Assembly (NCBI GenBank): GCA_029959605.1
Contig: JASCOC010000014.1
Coordinates: 35,243 to 99,242 of the forward strand
Source: Lysobacteraceae bacterium PS02340
GTDB taxonomy: Bacteria > Pseudomonadota > Gammaproteobacteria > Xanthomonadales > Xanthomonadaceae
DNA length: 64,000 bases
Direction: 5' to 3'
The notes under the pieces are model-generated. The model did no database searches. It saw only the letters and a list, made by a program, of their open reading frames with translations, and was not told the origin of the DNA. Shown one piece after another: positions 56,225 through 64,000 of this stretch. Made by a program: the position numbers and the translations under genes. How positions within the stretch are numbered: the stretch's first letter is position 1; each line of letters begins with the position of its first letter.

Positions 56225-57796
56225 TCAGCCCACATAGAACGGACGATCCGGCAGCCCCATTTCCTCGCGCAGCCCGTTCTCGGTGGCCCACTCGGGATTG
56301 GCCGTGCCCTCGGTCGGCGAGGTGGGCAAGCCGACCGCCTGACGCTCGAGATTGTTGATGCCGACCGTGCCATCCGGATAGACGTAAGTGCCATCGACGT
56401 CGTTGCCCGTGTACTGGCCGGGCTGCAGCGTACCGGTGGTCTGGTTGTAGGAATGCGCCAGCTCGTGATTGAGCACGATGACGGGATTCGAGAAGCCGGG
56501 GTTGCCGGTGATGGATGGATCGGTATGGAAGCCGGGGTTGTAATAGACCGTTGAACTCGTGCCGCTCCCCGGGCCGGATGCCGTCGCGTAGCCGTCCTGC
56601 CAGTTCGAACCGGGCGCGGCGAAGCCGTTCTGCTCGTTCTGCAGTTCGCGGATCGTCGTGGGATTGCCGGTGTGTCCCGACACCTCGAGCGCGGTCAGCA
56701 ACTGCTGGCCCGAAGGCGAAGCGCGCAGCATGTCGAGATCGGCATTCACGCGCTGCTGAAAGGCGGCGGAACTGCCGCTGTCCACGGTCACACCCTGCAC
56801 GTTCGATACCACCACATTGACGACCACGTTCGACGTGCTGCCGGTATCGGCGTACTGGCCGATCGTGACGCTGTCTTCCGCGGTCTGCGCATACACGGTG
56901 TCGGTGCCACCGCCGTTGATCACCGTATCCGCGCCGAGGCCGGTATAGACGGTGTCGTTGCCGGCGTCGCCTTCCAGACGATCGTTGCCGCGCCCGCCGG
57001 ACACGATGTCGTTGTCCGCGCCACCCCAGATCGTGTCGTCGCCGGCGCCGCCCTCGAGATAGTCGTTGCCGGCCGTGCCGGTCATGAAGTCATTGCCGTC
57101 GCCGCCGTAGACGACGTCATTGCCGTCGCCGCCGCTCAGGTGATCGTCGCCGCTGTTGCCGAACACGTCGTCGCGACCTTCGCCGGCATAGACGGTATCG
57201 TTGCCGTCGCCCGCGTCGATGCGATCGTTGCCGGCGCCGGTCATGATGAAGTCGTCGCCGGCGCCACTCTCGACCACGATGTTGATCTGCACGTCGGCAT
57301 CCACCATCACCGTATCGTTGCCATCGCCAGTGCGCAGGGTGATCTCCTGGCCCGGTGCGAGCGAGACGGGGTAGCGCTCGCCGTTGACGTAGAGGTCGGT
57401 GGTGCCGTCATCGTTGCTGCGCACTTCGACGCGATCGTCGCCATGCCCGTTGGTGGACACGACCAGCTGGTCGGCTGTGGCATACGGGTCGGCGATGCCG
57501 TCGCCGTTGGTGTCGTCGCCGAACTTGTAGGTCCGCTCGCGCGTGATCGAGACGTTGTCGTTGGAGAACAGGGTGTCCTGCTGCACCGCTTTGCCATCCG
57601 TGGTCTGCCGATCGCCCGTCTCCGAGTAGCCGCGGCCCAGCGGCGTGCCGAGGAAGCCGCCGTCGAACCGGCCGAGTGAGTCGCCGTCATTGCCGTTGAT
57701 GGTCGCGGTCGCCGCAGGTGGCGAAGGCGGCGGTGCGTCATCGAAATCGGGACGCATGTGATACGCCGGGGAAGATCCGATGCCGTCGATGCCCAT
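56225..57796 (-). CDS. RTX-repeat protein with M91-type metalloprotease domain
   Basis: A 523-residue protein with no signal peptide. Residues about 178–302 hold about a dozen calcium-binding nonapeptide repeats (GGxGxDxx), as in type I-secreted toxins. Residues about 345–523 resemble the M91 effector-type zinc protease family (NleD): HELAHSYN with HExxH at 444–448, Glu484 in LERQAVGLPTSP as the candidate third ligand, and ATENGLREEMGLPDR at the end, a close match to the family's C-terminus. RTX repeats usually precede the secretion signal; here they precede the protease domain. The start MGIDGIGSSP at 57796 is chosen for lack of any convincing upstream sequence. No secretion genes are adjacent. 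Confidence 0.85.
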   Translation of the reverse strand: MGIDGIGSSPAYHMRPDFDDAPPPSPPAATATINGNDGDSLGRFDGGFLGTPLGRGYSETGDRQTTDGKAVQQDTLFSNDNVSITRERTYKFGDDTNGDGIADPYATADQLVVSTNGHGDDRVEVRSNDDGTTDLYVNGERYPVSLAPGQEITLRTGDGNDTVMVDADVQINIVVESGAGDDFIMTGAGNDRIDAGDGNDTVYAGEGRDDVFGNSGDDHLSGGDGNDVVYGGDGNDFMTGTAGNDYLEGGAGDDTIWGGADNDIVSGGRGNDRLEGDAGNDTVYTGLGADTVINGGGTDTVYAQTAEDSVTIGQYADTGSTSNVVVNVVVSNVQGVTVDSGSSAAFQQRVNADLDMLRASPSGQQLLTALEVSGHTGNPTTIRELQNEQNGFAAPGSNWQDGYATASGPGSGTSSTVYYNPGFHTDPSITGNPGFSNPVIVLNHELAHSYNQTTGTLQPGQYTGNDVDGTYVYPDGTVGINNLERQAVGLPTSPTEGTANPEWATENGLREEMGLPDRPFYVG

Positions 57797-58032
57797 GTGC
57801 GTGCGCCCGCGAGGTGAGTTGGGCGCACGATGCGCGCAATGGACCCGCCGGTGATCTGGGGGCGACCCTAGTGCGGTGCCCCGTGTTCGGACCGGTTCAG
57901 CCAGAGGCCCGGAAGACGCGATGGCGCAGGCAATGCGCAGGTATCGCAGGGTGTCTGGGGCGCGTTGGGAGTAACGGGCCGTGCGCCGAGCGGCACGTGG
58001 ATGTGGCCGGACGTTCGTCACCGGCCGCACAT

Positions 58033-58059
58033 CCCTGCCGCCCGGTCGGGGCGGCAGGG
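58033..58059 (-). terminator. GC-rich hairpin after the M56-family gene
   Basis: A perfect 11-bp stem (58033–58043 with 58049–58059, loop of 5), with outer CCGGCC/GGCCGG bases also complementary. It lies just after the stop at 58067 on the minus strand, but lacks a T tract. Confidence 0.45.
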
Positions 58060-58066
58060 GCCGGCC

Positions 58067-59875
58067 TCAGAGGCGCTCTGTCAGACCGTTGCGGATCGCG
58101 TCATCCATCAGCGCACGGGCTTCGCGCTCGGCGCGTGCGCTGGCGGTCTGCTGGCGCGTGGCGAGTGCGGTCTGTTCGCGGGCCAGTTCCACCTGCTGCG
58201 TGGCGAGTCGCTGCATCTCCGCCTGCATCCCGGCCTGCTGGCGCTGCAGGGCGGCGCTCACACTCGCGTCCACCTGAGCCCGCACGTCGACGTCGGCGAG
58301 TGCGCGTGTCGCAGCCTGCACGGCGATCTCCGCCTGGCGTGCGCCCAGCGTGCCCTGCCGTCCACCGAGGCTGCCCTGCAACGCACCGAGTTCGCCCTGT
58401 GCTTCCCCGAGTGCGGTTACTTCCGCGTATGCATCGCGGATCGCTTCGATCGTTGCGCGGTCGCGCACCACGTAGCGCGCATCGCCGCGGCGCATCCACA
58501 GCAGCGGTGCATCGCCGCGACGTGCGGCCTGCGCCTCGCGAAGCTCGTCGGTCGCGCTGACCGCGATGCTGTGATCGTCATCGAGCAGCACGAACGCGTT
58601 TTCGCCGCGCTGCGTGCCGAGGGTGAAGGTGCCGCGCAGGGCGCCGGTCGCCGGTGCGGGCGGTGCGGGCGGCGCGACCGGTGCAGCCGGGGCGACGGGC
58701 GCGGGCGGCGCCGGCGGTGCAGGCGGATCCGGCATGTCGGCCGGGTCGACCGGCACGCCGTTGCGGGTGGCGGTCCGCGCCGTCGTCGTCGACGTGCGCG
58801 AGGTCGCCGTTGCCGGTTTCGGGGCAGGCGCGGGACGCGCAGCGGGTGCCGGCGTTTCCGGTGCAACGGCCGGCGTCGCGGCGGTCAGGCGGTAGGGCAT
58901 AACACCGACGACGCCGATCGCGACGGTCATCAGCACCGCGACGACGCGCGGCAGGGACGAGGTGGTCTGCAGCATGGTGAGTCTCCGCTTGAGCAGGGTG
59001 AAGTCGGGCGAGGCACTGGCCAGCCCGGCGCAGGGACGGGGCGCGACGCCGAGGCGCAGCAGCAGCTGGCCGTACTCGCGTGCGCAGTGGCGGTTGCCTT
59101 CGAGCACGGCGGCATCACAGGCGGCTTCGCGACTCAGGCCGTATTCGCGTGCGGCCAGATGGGCGAGGGGATGGAAGAAGAACAGGTGTTGCGCGAGTGC
59201 CGGGACGAGGCCGAGCCACAGGTCCCGGCGCTGCAGATGCACCAGTTCGTGGGTCAGCGCCATGTCGAGTTCGTCGGGCTGCATCGAGTCCGCGTGGTGC
59301 GCAGGCAGCAGCAGAACCGGACGCCACGGACCGACGAGCTGCGGCGAATCGATCGCATCCGACAGGCGCAGACGCGGCGGCGCATGCAGGCCGTGCGCCT
59401 CGGCGGCGAGGGCGAGGGCATGCAGCAGGCTGCGGTCCCGGCAGGGCACGGACGCGCGCAGCAGGCGGCGCGTCGCGAGGCAGCCACGCAGACTGCGCGT
59501 GACCATCACGCTCAGGCCCAGCAGCCATGCCACGGCGAGCGCCAGCGGCCACGACCACACGGGCGACGCCGCAGCCTGTGCAGGTGCGAAGACGATGGAT
59601 GCCTCGTCCAGGGTGATCGCCGGCGCGACCTGCGCGACCTGCAACGCGGGCTGCACGGTCTCGGCCGGCAGCAGCGGCAGCCCCATCGGGCTCGACCACG
59701 CCAGGCCGACCAGCAGCTGCAACGCGACCAGCCACCACAGCCAGCACCGGGTCGCCGCGGACAGGCGCGGCACCAGGCGGCACAGCGCCCAGACCACCGC
59801 GACGAGAATCGTGGACTGCACGCTCGCGGCCAGCAGGCGCGGCAGCAGGACGTCGCTGATCAGTTCGAGGGCCAT
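58067..59875 (-). CDS. M56-family (BlaR1-like) membrane metallopeptidase
   Basis: A 602-residue inner-membrane protein. Four N-terminal membrane segments surround the zinc site HELVH at 209–213 and the downstream Glu/Asp (REYGLSREAACDAAVL, about 243–258); this is the BlaR1/MecR1-type peptidase that cuts the BlaI repressor. After a further membrane segment near 310 comes a Pro/Ala linker and a Gln/Ala-rich helical tail (about 480–602) in place of BlaR1's penicillin-binding sensor. The signal is therefore unknown and probably not a beta-lactam. It is 1 base downstream of the repressor gene. Confidence 0.9.
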   Translation of the reverse strand: MALELISDVLLPRLLAASVQSTILVAVVWALCRLVPRLSAATRCWLWWLVALQLLVGLAWSSPMGLPLLPAETVQPALQVAQVAPAITLDEASIVFAPAQAAASPVWSWPLALAVAWLLGLSVMVTRSLRGCLATRRLLRASVPCRDRSLLHALALAAEAHGLHAPPRLRLSDAIDSPQLVGPWRPVLLLPAHHADSMQPDELDMALTHELVHLQRRDLWLGLVPALAQHLFFFHPLAHLAAREYGLSREAACDAAVLEGNRHCAREYGQLLLRLGVAPRPCAGLASASPDFTLLKRRLTMLQTTSSLPRVVAVLMTVAIGVVGVMPYRLTAATPAVAPETPAPAARPAPAPKPATATSRTSTTTARTATRNGVPVDPADMPDPPAPPAPPAPVAPAAPVAPPAPPAPATGALRGTFTLGTQRGENAFVLLDDDHSIAVSATDELREAQAARRGDAPLLWMRRGDARYVVRDRATIEAIRDAYAEVTALGEAQGELGALQGSLGGRQGTLGARQAEIAVQAATRALADVDVRAQVDASVSAALQRQQAGMQAEMQRLATQQVELAREQTALATRQQTASARAEREARALMDDAIRNGLTERL

Positions 59876-59876
59876 C

Positions 59877-60266
59877 TCAACGCTCCTTGCGCTTGGACTG
59901 CAGATTGGCGACCAGCGCCTCGAGTTCGGCGAGTTCGTCGGCGCTGACGTCCTTGCGCTCCGACATCCACGCGACGAACGGCGACACCGAACCCTGCAGC
60001 GTCTTCTCGACGAAACTCCCGACCGCGTTGCGCACAACGTCGTCCTGGCGTGCAGTGGCCGAGTAGCGATACACGCCGCCGTCGCCCTGCTTGCGCTTGA
60101 GGTAGGCCTTGGCGCGCAGGCGCTCCATCATCGTCAGCACCGTGGAGCGGGCCAGTCCGCGCGGCTCGCCGAAGGTGGCGGCGACCTCGCCGACGGAAGC
60201 GGCTTCGTGTTCGGCGATGTGCTGCAGCAGGGCCAGTTCCTGGTCCCCCACGGTCTTGTTGCGCAT
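59877..60266 (-). CDS. BlaI/MecI-family repressor
   Basis: A 129-residue winged-helix repressor. Residues about 8–75 bind DNA (VGDQELALLQHIAEH, RGLARSTVLTMMERL, YRYSATARQ) and the C-terminal helices form the dimer where the cognate M56 protease cuts. The M56 gene starts 2 bases after its stop, and two consensus operators lie in its promoter, so it controls its own operon. No beta-lactamase gene lies adjacent. Confidence 0.93.
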   Translation of the reverse strand: MRNKTVGDQELALLQHIAEHEAASVGEVAATFGEPRGLARSTVLTMMERLRAKAYLKRKQGDGGVYRYSATARQDDVVRNAVGSFVEKTLQGSVSPFVAWMSERKDVSADELAELEALVANLQSKRKER

Positions 60267-60284
60267 GGCACTTCCCTTGGTGAC

Positions 60285-60321
60285 TACAACTGTAGGCAGA
60301 TTGCGCCTGACTACAGATGTA
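60285..60321. promoter_or_regulatory. Two BlaI/MecI operators
   Basis: TACAACTGTA (60285–60294) and TACAGATGTA (60312–60321), both matching the TACA-N2-TGTA consensus; the second extends to GACTACAGATGTAGTC. Centres are 27 bases apart. On the minus strand TTGACT overlaps the second site as a -35. A repressor bound here would shut the BlaI/M56 operon, and might also affect the divergent DUF4344 gene. Confidence 0.85.
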
Positions 60322-60466
60322 GTCAATAGGTGGGAAGTCATTCCGTCGTATGGCGGCACGCGGCATAAGGTTCAGTCCGACGCCGCGACCGGATGGCCGG
60401 TCGCGGCAACGGCGTGCGTTGTTGGGGAGGGGCGCCTCGTCCCGCCGCACCGCATCGAGACTTCCC

Positions 60467-61297
60467 ATGTCCAGTTCCGTCTCCCGCGCGATGTCGCGCG
60501 CTCTCGTCGTTCTCTCGCTCTGTATGGGTGCGAGCGCTGGCGTCTCTGCTGCCGAGTGCGCGTGCCGGTACACCGACAAGGCCGCGTTGCAGTCCGGCGC
60601 GCAGGCGATGGTCGACGGTTTCGTCGCCGCGGTCCGCGACAGCGGCAAGGCCGACTTCACCGGCGTGCCGGTGGTCGTCGAGACCACGCCCAATCTGATT
60701 TACGTCAACCTCGACCGACGCACGATCTATGTCCCGTGGTGGGACGACATGGACGCGGCGACGCAGGGTGTGTTCACCCAGCTGGCCGGCGACGAAGCGT
60801 CAGGCCGGCGCATGTTCGATCTGCTGTTCCAGCAGTTCTTCGTCGTGCACGAGGCCGCGCACTGGCTGCAGTTCCAGGCGAGCGGCCTGCGCGGCAATGC
60901 CGACTTCCTCGGCGGCGTGGACCTGTATCGCAACGAATCCGAAGCCAACGCGTTCGCCGTCGCCTACTGGATGCGCACGCCAGAGGGCCGCGCATTCCTC
61001 GACGAGATGGCACCGGTCGTGGCCAAGGCGCACGCAATGCTCCCGAACCCTGTGCCGGCCGACACCACGGCCGCCGCGTACTTCAACAGCAACTACGACG
61101 CGCTCGGTCAGGATCCGATGCAGTACGGCTGGTACCAGTTCCAGTTCGTACTCGACGCGCTCGCACAGCGCGAGCGCCTGTCGCTGCCCACACTCGTTGC
61201 CGGCCTCGACAGCGAAGACGCGGACGCGCCGCATGTCGGTGTGCTCTGGCTCGATCCGAATGCAGCGCCCGGCCTGCTCGTGGATCTGCCGCGCTGA
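60467..61297 (+). CDS. DUF4344-type exported metallopeptidase
   Basis: A 276-residue protein with a signal peptide (residues 1–28) that resembles the DUF4344 putative metallopeptidases. The zinc motif HEAAHW is at 128–133 and ESEANAFAVAYW at 157–168 supplies the third Glu. The stretch LRTIYVPWWDDM-like region is conserved between the two copies here. The substrate is unknown. It is divergent from the BlaI/M56 operon and shares its control region. Confidence 0.85.
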   Translation: MSSSVSRAMSRALVVLSLCMGASAGVSAAECACRYTDKAALQSGAQAMVDGFVAAVRDSGKADFTGVPVVVETTPNLIYVNLDRRTIYVPWWDDMDAATQGVFTQLAGDEASGRRMFDLLFQQFFVVHEAAHWLQFQASGLRGNADFLGGVDLYRNESEANAFAVAYWMRTPEGRAFLDEMAPVVAKAHAMLPNPVPADTTAAAYFNSNYDALGQDPMQYGWYQFQFVLDALAQRERLSLPTLVAGLDSEDADAPHVGVLWLDPNAAPGLLVDLPR

Positions 61298-61394
61298 GTC
61301 GCACAGGGGACACCGGTACGCAGCGTGCGGTGTCCGGCGTGGGTCGGCGCGCGCGTTATCCGGTACACAACGTCTGCCGAAGATGCGGCCCGCC

Positions 61395-62216
61395 ATGACC
61401 CGTCTGCTTCAGCCGAGTGCGTTGTCGACCGATCGCTCCGGCACGTGCCGACGACTCCTGCGGCGCATGCATCTGCTGCTGATCCTGATGATGGCTTCGA
61501 TGTGCGGTGGCGCTGTTGCCGCGCACGACCGCGAAGCACACGCGAAAGAAGCGTTGCAGACCAATGCACAGGCACGCGTGGATGACTTCGTTGCGGAAGT
61601 CCGTGCCACTGGCCTGTCGACGTTCGCACCGATTGCGGTGGGCGTCCGCACGACGCCGGATCTGACCCACCTCGACCGCGAACGCCGCACGATTCTCGTA
61701 CCGCTATGGCACGAACTCGCCCCGACCACGCGCGTCCTGTTCGCGCAACGCGCCGGCGGCGAACAGGCAGGGCACCGGATGTTCGAGCTGCTGGTCCAGC
61801 AGTTCCTCGTTATCCAGCAGGCCGCGTTTCTGCTCACATCCGGCGGCACGGACCATTACCACGACGAAGCCGAGGCCAACGCACTCGCGGTGGCGTACTG
61901 GATGCGGCAACCGGAGGGCCACGCCTTCCTGTCCGACATGCTGCCGCTCGTGGTGCAGACATTCGGGCATACGCCCGATCCGGTACCCGACGAGACCACC
62001 CCATCGGCGTACTTCAATCGCGAACATGCGACGTTCCGACGCGAGCCGATGCCCTACGGCTGGTTCCGCCTGCGGTCCATCCTCAATGCGCTCGACACGC
62101 GCGCGGGGCTCGCGGTGCTGGTCGGGCATCCGCAGCTAAGCGGACCCGCCACGCAGGCTGCTCCATCGATCGCGACGGTGGACGGCGTAGCCGTCACTCC
62201 GGACATGCAGCCCTGA
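61395..62216 (+). CDS. DUF4344 paralogue lacking the zinc motif (pseudo-peptidase)
   Basis: A 273-residue paralogue of the preceding protein, with the same blocks (MFELLVQQFLVI, EAEANALAVAYWMR, FRREPMPYGWFRLRSIL). At the HEAAHW position it has QQAAFL (Gln141-Gln142-Ala-Ala-Phe145), so both zinc-binding His and the catalytic Glu are lost while the third ligand region is kept. An N-terminal hydrophobic stretch near residues 25–42 serves as signal or anchor. It cannot work as a zinc peptidase; a regulator or binding partner is more likely. It starts 97 bases after the first copy. Confidence 0.85.
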   Translation: MTRLLQPSALSTDRSGTCRRLLRRMHLLLILMMASMCGGAVAAHDREAHAKEALQTNAQARVDDFVAEVRATGLSTFAPIAVGVRTTPDLTHLDRERRTILVPLWHELAPTTRVLFAQRAGGEQAGHRMFELLVQQFLVIQQAAFLLTSGGTDHYHDEAEANALAVAYWMRQPEGHAFLSDMLPLVVQTFGHTPDPVPDETTPSAYFNREHATFRREPMPYGWFRLRSILNALDTRAGLAVLVGHPQLSGPATQAAPSIATVDGVAVTPDMQP

Positions 62217-62223
62217 GCAGCGC

Positions 62224-62847
62224 TCAATCAAGCCCGAACGATCCAGTCTCCACCTTGCCTGCGCGCGTGTAGCGCGACACGACGATGCCGGTCGGCGACA
62301 CGACGGATGTCTGCAGCGAGAAAGTCACGGCCTGCGCGTCGTCACCGAACAGCCGCTTGCCGGCGCCAAGCAGCACCGGGAACGTCATCAGCTGCAGGGT
62401 GTCGACGAGGTCCGTCGCCAGCAGCTGCTGCACGAGCGCGCCGCTGCCCTGCGTCAGCAGGTCGGGGCCGTCCTGTGCCTTCAGCGCGCGCAGCGCGCCG
62501 ATGACGTCGTCACCGAGTGCGCGGCTGTTCTGCCAGTCCAGCGATCCGGGCCGATGTGTGGCGACGTGCTTGGTCACGCCGTTGAACAGCTTCGCGAGAC
62601 CGGCGTCGCCGCTGTCGGCCGGCACGCGCGGCCAGTGCGCAGCGAAGATGTCATAAGTGCGGCGGCCGAGTACCAGTTCGAAGGGCTGTGCGAACAGGGC
62701 GTCGATGGACGCGCCGAACACAGGATCGGCGAAGGGCACGGTCCAGCCGCCGTGGGCGAATCCGCCGCTGGTGTCTTCCTGCGGGCCGCCAGGGCCCTGC
62801 AGGACGCCGTCGAGGCTGACGAACGCGGCAACGATGAGCTTGCGCAT
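62224..62847 (-). CDS. Dihydrofolate reductase-like (RibD C-terminal domain) protein
   Basis: A 207-residue NADPH-type reductase fold, with MRKLIVAAFVSLDGVLQGPG, LVLGRRTYDIFAAHWPRV and LLTQGSGALVQQLL as family blocks. Such stand-alone proteins are widespread and not true DHFRs; their substrates are unknown. It is convergent with the DUF4344 paralogue, 7 bases away. The ATG at 62847 is the family start; the longer frame adds a non-conserved extension. Confidence 0.9.
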   Translation of the reverse strand: MRKLIVAAFVSLDGVLQGPGGPQEDTSGGFAHGGWTVPFADPVFGASIDALFAQPFELVLGRRTYDIFAAHWPRVPADSGDAGLAKLFNGVTKHVATHRPGSLDWQNSRALGDDVIGALRALKAQDGPDLLTQGSGALVQQLLATDLVDTLQLMTFPVLLGAGKRLFGDDAQAVTFSLQTSVVSPTGIVVSRYTRAGKVETGSFGLD

Positions 62848-63013
62848 GGTGTGTCTCCGGTTGCGTGGTGGCCGCCGGGCGGCGGTCTCATCCTGACGAC
62901 GCACGCAGGTGTGCGGAATCGACATCCAGTGCGCGCGGTCGCAACGCACGATGCGTCCGCATGGGGTCGCGCGTGTCGGCGTAGGCGTGCTCAGGGGTTC
63001 ACATCAGCGTGGC

Positions 63014-63019
63014 TAGACT
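63014..63019 (+). promoter_or_regulatory. -10 box of the small lipoprotein gene
   Basis: TAGACT followed by CGCCGCC, 32 bases before the start at 63051; no fitting -35 is found. Confidence 0.35.
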
Positions 63020-63050
63020 CGCCGCCACTCCACTTCGCGGACTTCTCGCC

Positions 63051-63425
63051 ATGATCAAGCGCCTCGCTTCCGTCGCACTCGTTGCCCTGCTGGCCGCCTG
63101 CAGCGCGCCTGCCGAACGCGGCACCGATGCGGTCACGCCGGTCGGCGGCCCCGACAAGGCGACCGTCACCAACGAAGCGGACTGCCAGCGCGTGGGCGGG
63201 CAGTGGACCCAGCTCGGCCGTGCGCCGGTCAAGCAGTGCCTGCGCCAGACGACCGATACCGGCAAGGCCTGCACCGATTCCGAGCAGTGCGAAGGCCAGT
63301 GCCTCGCGCCCGAGGGCAGCGTCGACGGCACCCAGGTCGGCGGCAGCTGCAGCGTCGACACCAACCCGTTCGGTTGCCAGCAGCGCCTGCGCGACGGTGT
63401 GGCGTCGACGATCTGCGTCGACTGA
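63051..63425 (+). CDS. Small cysteine-rich lipoprotein
   Basis: A 124-residue exported protein. The lipobox LLAACSAP gives lipidation at Cys17. The mature part has seven cysteines in a pattern (DCQRVGG, QCLRQT, ACTDSEQCEGQCL, GSCS, FGCQQR, ICVD) that suggests several disulphides. I recognise no family; it is a single gene with its own promoter. Confidence 0.75.
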   Translation: MIKRLASVALVALLAACSAPAERGTDAVTPVGGPDKATVTNEADCQRVGGQWTQLGRAPVKQCLRQTTDTGKACTDSEQCEGQCLAPEGSVDGTQVGGSCSVDTNPFGCQQRLRDGVASTICVD

Positions 63426-63532
63426 ACGGCATGCACTGACCGGCGCGAGGCCGGGCGATGAGTGCGGCAACTTCATGGCGCCTGCATAAGGCGGGGCATA
63501 CGTTCGGTGTTCACCCGCGCCCCGGAGGCGTC

Positions 63533-63919
63533 ATGACCCGTCCCATCTTCAAGCTTGGTGTGCCGATGCTGCTCGCGCTCGCATCGGCGCCCGTCTTCGC
63601 CCAGCAACTCCAGCAGCCCACGACGCCCGCACGTCCGGCGACGCAGCCTGCTCCCGCGCCCGTGACGCCTGCGGTGCCGGCAACGCCCTCGCAGCGCGGC
63701 CAACCACCGGGCACGATTCCGTCCAATGGGCCCGCCCCGCAGATGCGACCGCAGCCGGCAACGCCTGCGAACCAGCCGATCGCGCCACGTGCGATGCCGA
63801 CGCAGGTGCGGGATGCGCAGGGCCGTATCGTGCCCGGCGCGCAGGAAGTGGTGCCCGGTCGCGCACGCGATCCGGTGACCGGTCAGGAATTCCAGACCAC
63901 GCCGCCAACGCGTCCGTAA
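63533..63919 (+). CDS. Exported proline-rich protein
   Basis: A 128-residue protein with a signal peptide (residues 1–23, ending VFAQ). The mature part is rich in Pro, Ala, Thr and Gln with no predicted fold; the C-terminus RDAQGRIVPGAQEVVPGRAR is charged. No family is recognised. A good ribosome-binding site (GGAGG) supports the start. The last 80 bases of the window hold a G-rich run and no further gene. Confidence 0.7.
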   Translation: MTRPIFKLGVPMLLALASAPVFAQQLQQPTTPARPATQPAPAPVTPAVPATPSQRGQPPGTIPSNGPAPQMRPQPATPANQPIAPRAMPTQVRDAQGRIVPGAQEVVPGRARDPVTGQEFQTTPPTRP

Positions 63920-64000
63920 GCGGTTGTTGGTTGTTGAAAGAGGCGCGGCGCCGCAGCCCCGCGGGGCGGCAGGCCCCCGGCCGGGGGGGGCGGGGTCTGC

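Noticed and set aside
57965..59947. A 660-codon plus-strand frame opposite the M56 gene
   Set aside because: It is a by-product of GC-rich codons; the minus frame has HELVH and membrane segments.

Overview
The window is GC-rich chromosomal DNA, densely packed with genes on both strands, most probably from a member of the Xanthomonadaceae/Lysobacteraceae (Lysobacter, Luteimonas or Xanthomonas relatives). The pointers are the folC–SPOR–purF order, the OmpA type, the S46 dipeptidyl-peptidase, the DUF455 protein after purF, a ZnuD-type receptor with Asp-His runs, and several intergenic palindromes of the kind scattered through these genomes. The genus is inferred from family resemblance only. I see no rRNA, tRNA, CRISPR array, insertion sequence, prophage or replication origin.

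Layout. 0–5 kb: YczE-like membrane protein, a zinc-type dehydrogenase divergent from a LysR regulator, ompA and a small exported protein. 5–9.6 kb: 23S-type pseudouridine synthase, then a minus-strand block HNH–kbl–HEIGH protease–tdh (threonine to glycine). 9.7–19.7 kb: S46 peptidase, histidine phosphatase, folC, SPOR protein, purF, DUF455, lpxH and gltX. 19.8–20.3 kb: a long imperfect palindrome. 20.5–25.5 kb: zinc-related genes (zur, ZnuD-like receptor, MerC-like protein) interrupted by a MarR–MFS pair. 25.6–40.3 kb: ribosomal protein THX, hutI, hutF, a serine hydrolase followed by a LytS/LytR-type two-component pair, ogt and an Ada–AlkA fusion, a nucleotide pyrophosphatase, a plug-like small exported protein, a ThuA lipoprotein, hutU and a FrnE-like thioredoxin. 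40.4–50.6 kb: an alpha/beta hydrolase, a DUF305 lipoprotein, a large PAS hybrid kinase, msrB, a zinc alcohol dehydrogenase, an ECF sigma with a membrane partner, and an MHS-type transporter. 50.9–64 kb: a ygiD-like dioxygenase, an ECF sigma/ChrR pair, an SMP-30 lipoprotein, a RecF-like ATPase, an RTX/M91 metalloprotease coupled to an exported protein, a BlaR1/BlaI-type regulatory pair with two operators, two DUF4344 paralogues (one without its zinc motif), a reductase and two small exported proteins.

How they work together. Tdh and Kbl catalyse consecutive steps of threonine degradation. HutU, HutI and HutF form the histidine-degradation branch that passes through formylglutamate, but hutH and hutG are absent here. 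Zur probably controls zinc uptake through the TonB receptor; a Zur-like half palindrome lies in front of it. Many genes are translationally coupled through 1–4 base overlaps (histidine phosphatase/folC, purF/DUF455, MarR/MFS, kinase/response regulator, Ada-AlkA/ogt, hutU/frnE, sigma/chrR).

No wholly new multi-gene system is obvious. The items most worth a second look are the RTX–M91 protease with its coupled exported partner, the stand-alone TonB-plug-like peptide, the metallopeptidase/pseudo-peptidase pair beside a BlaR1/BlaI-type switch, the S46 peptidase with Met at its specificity position, the long palindrome at 20 kb, and a recurrent -10 motif with a GC-rich discriminator, one copy of which predicts a leaderless lpxH mRNA.
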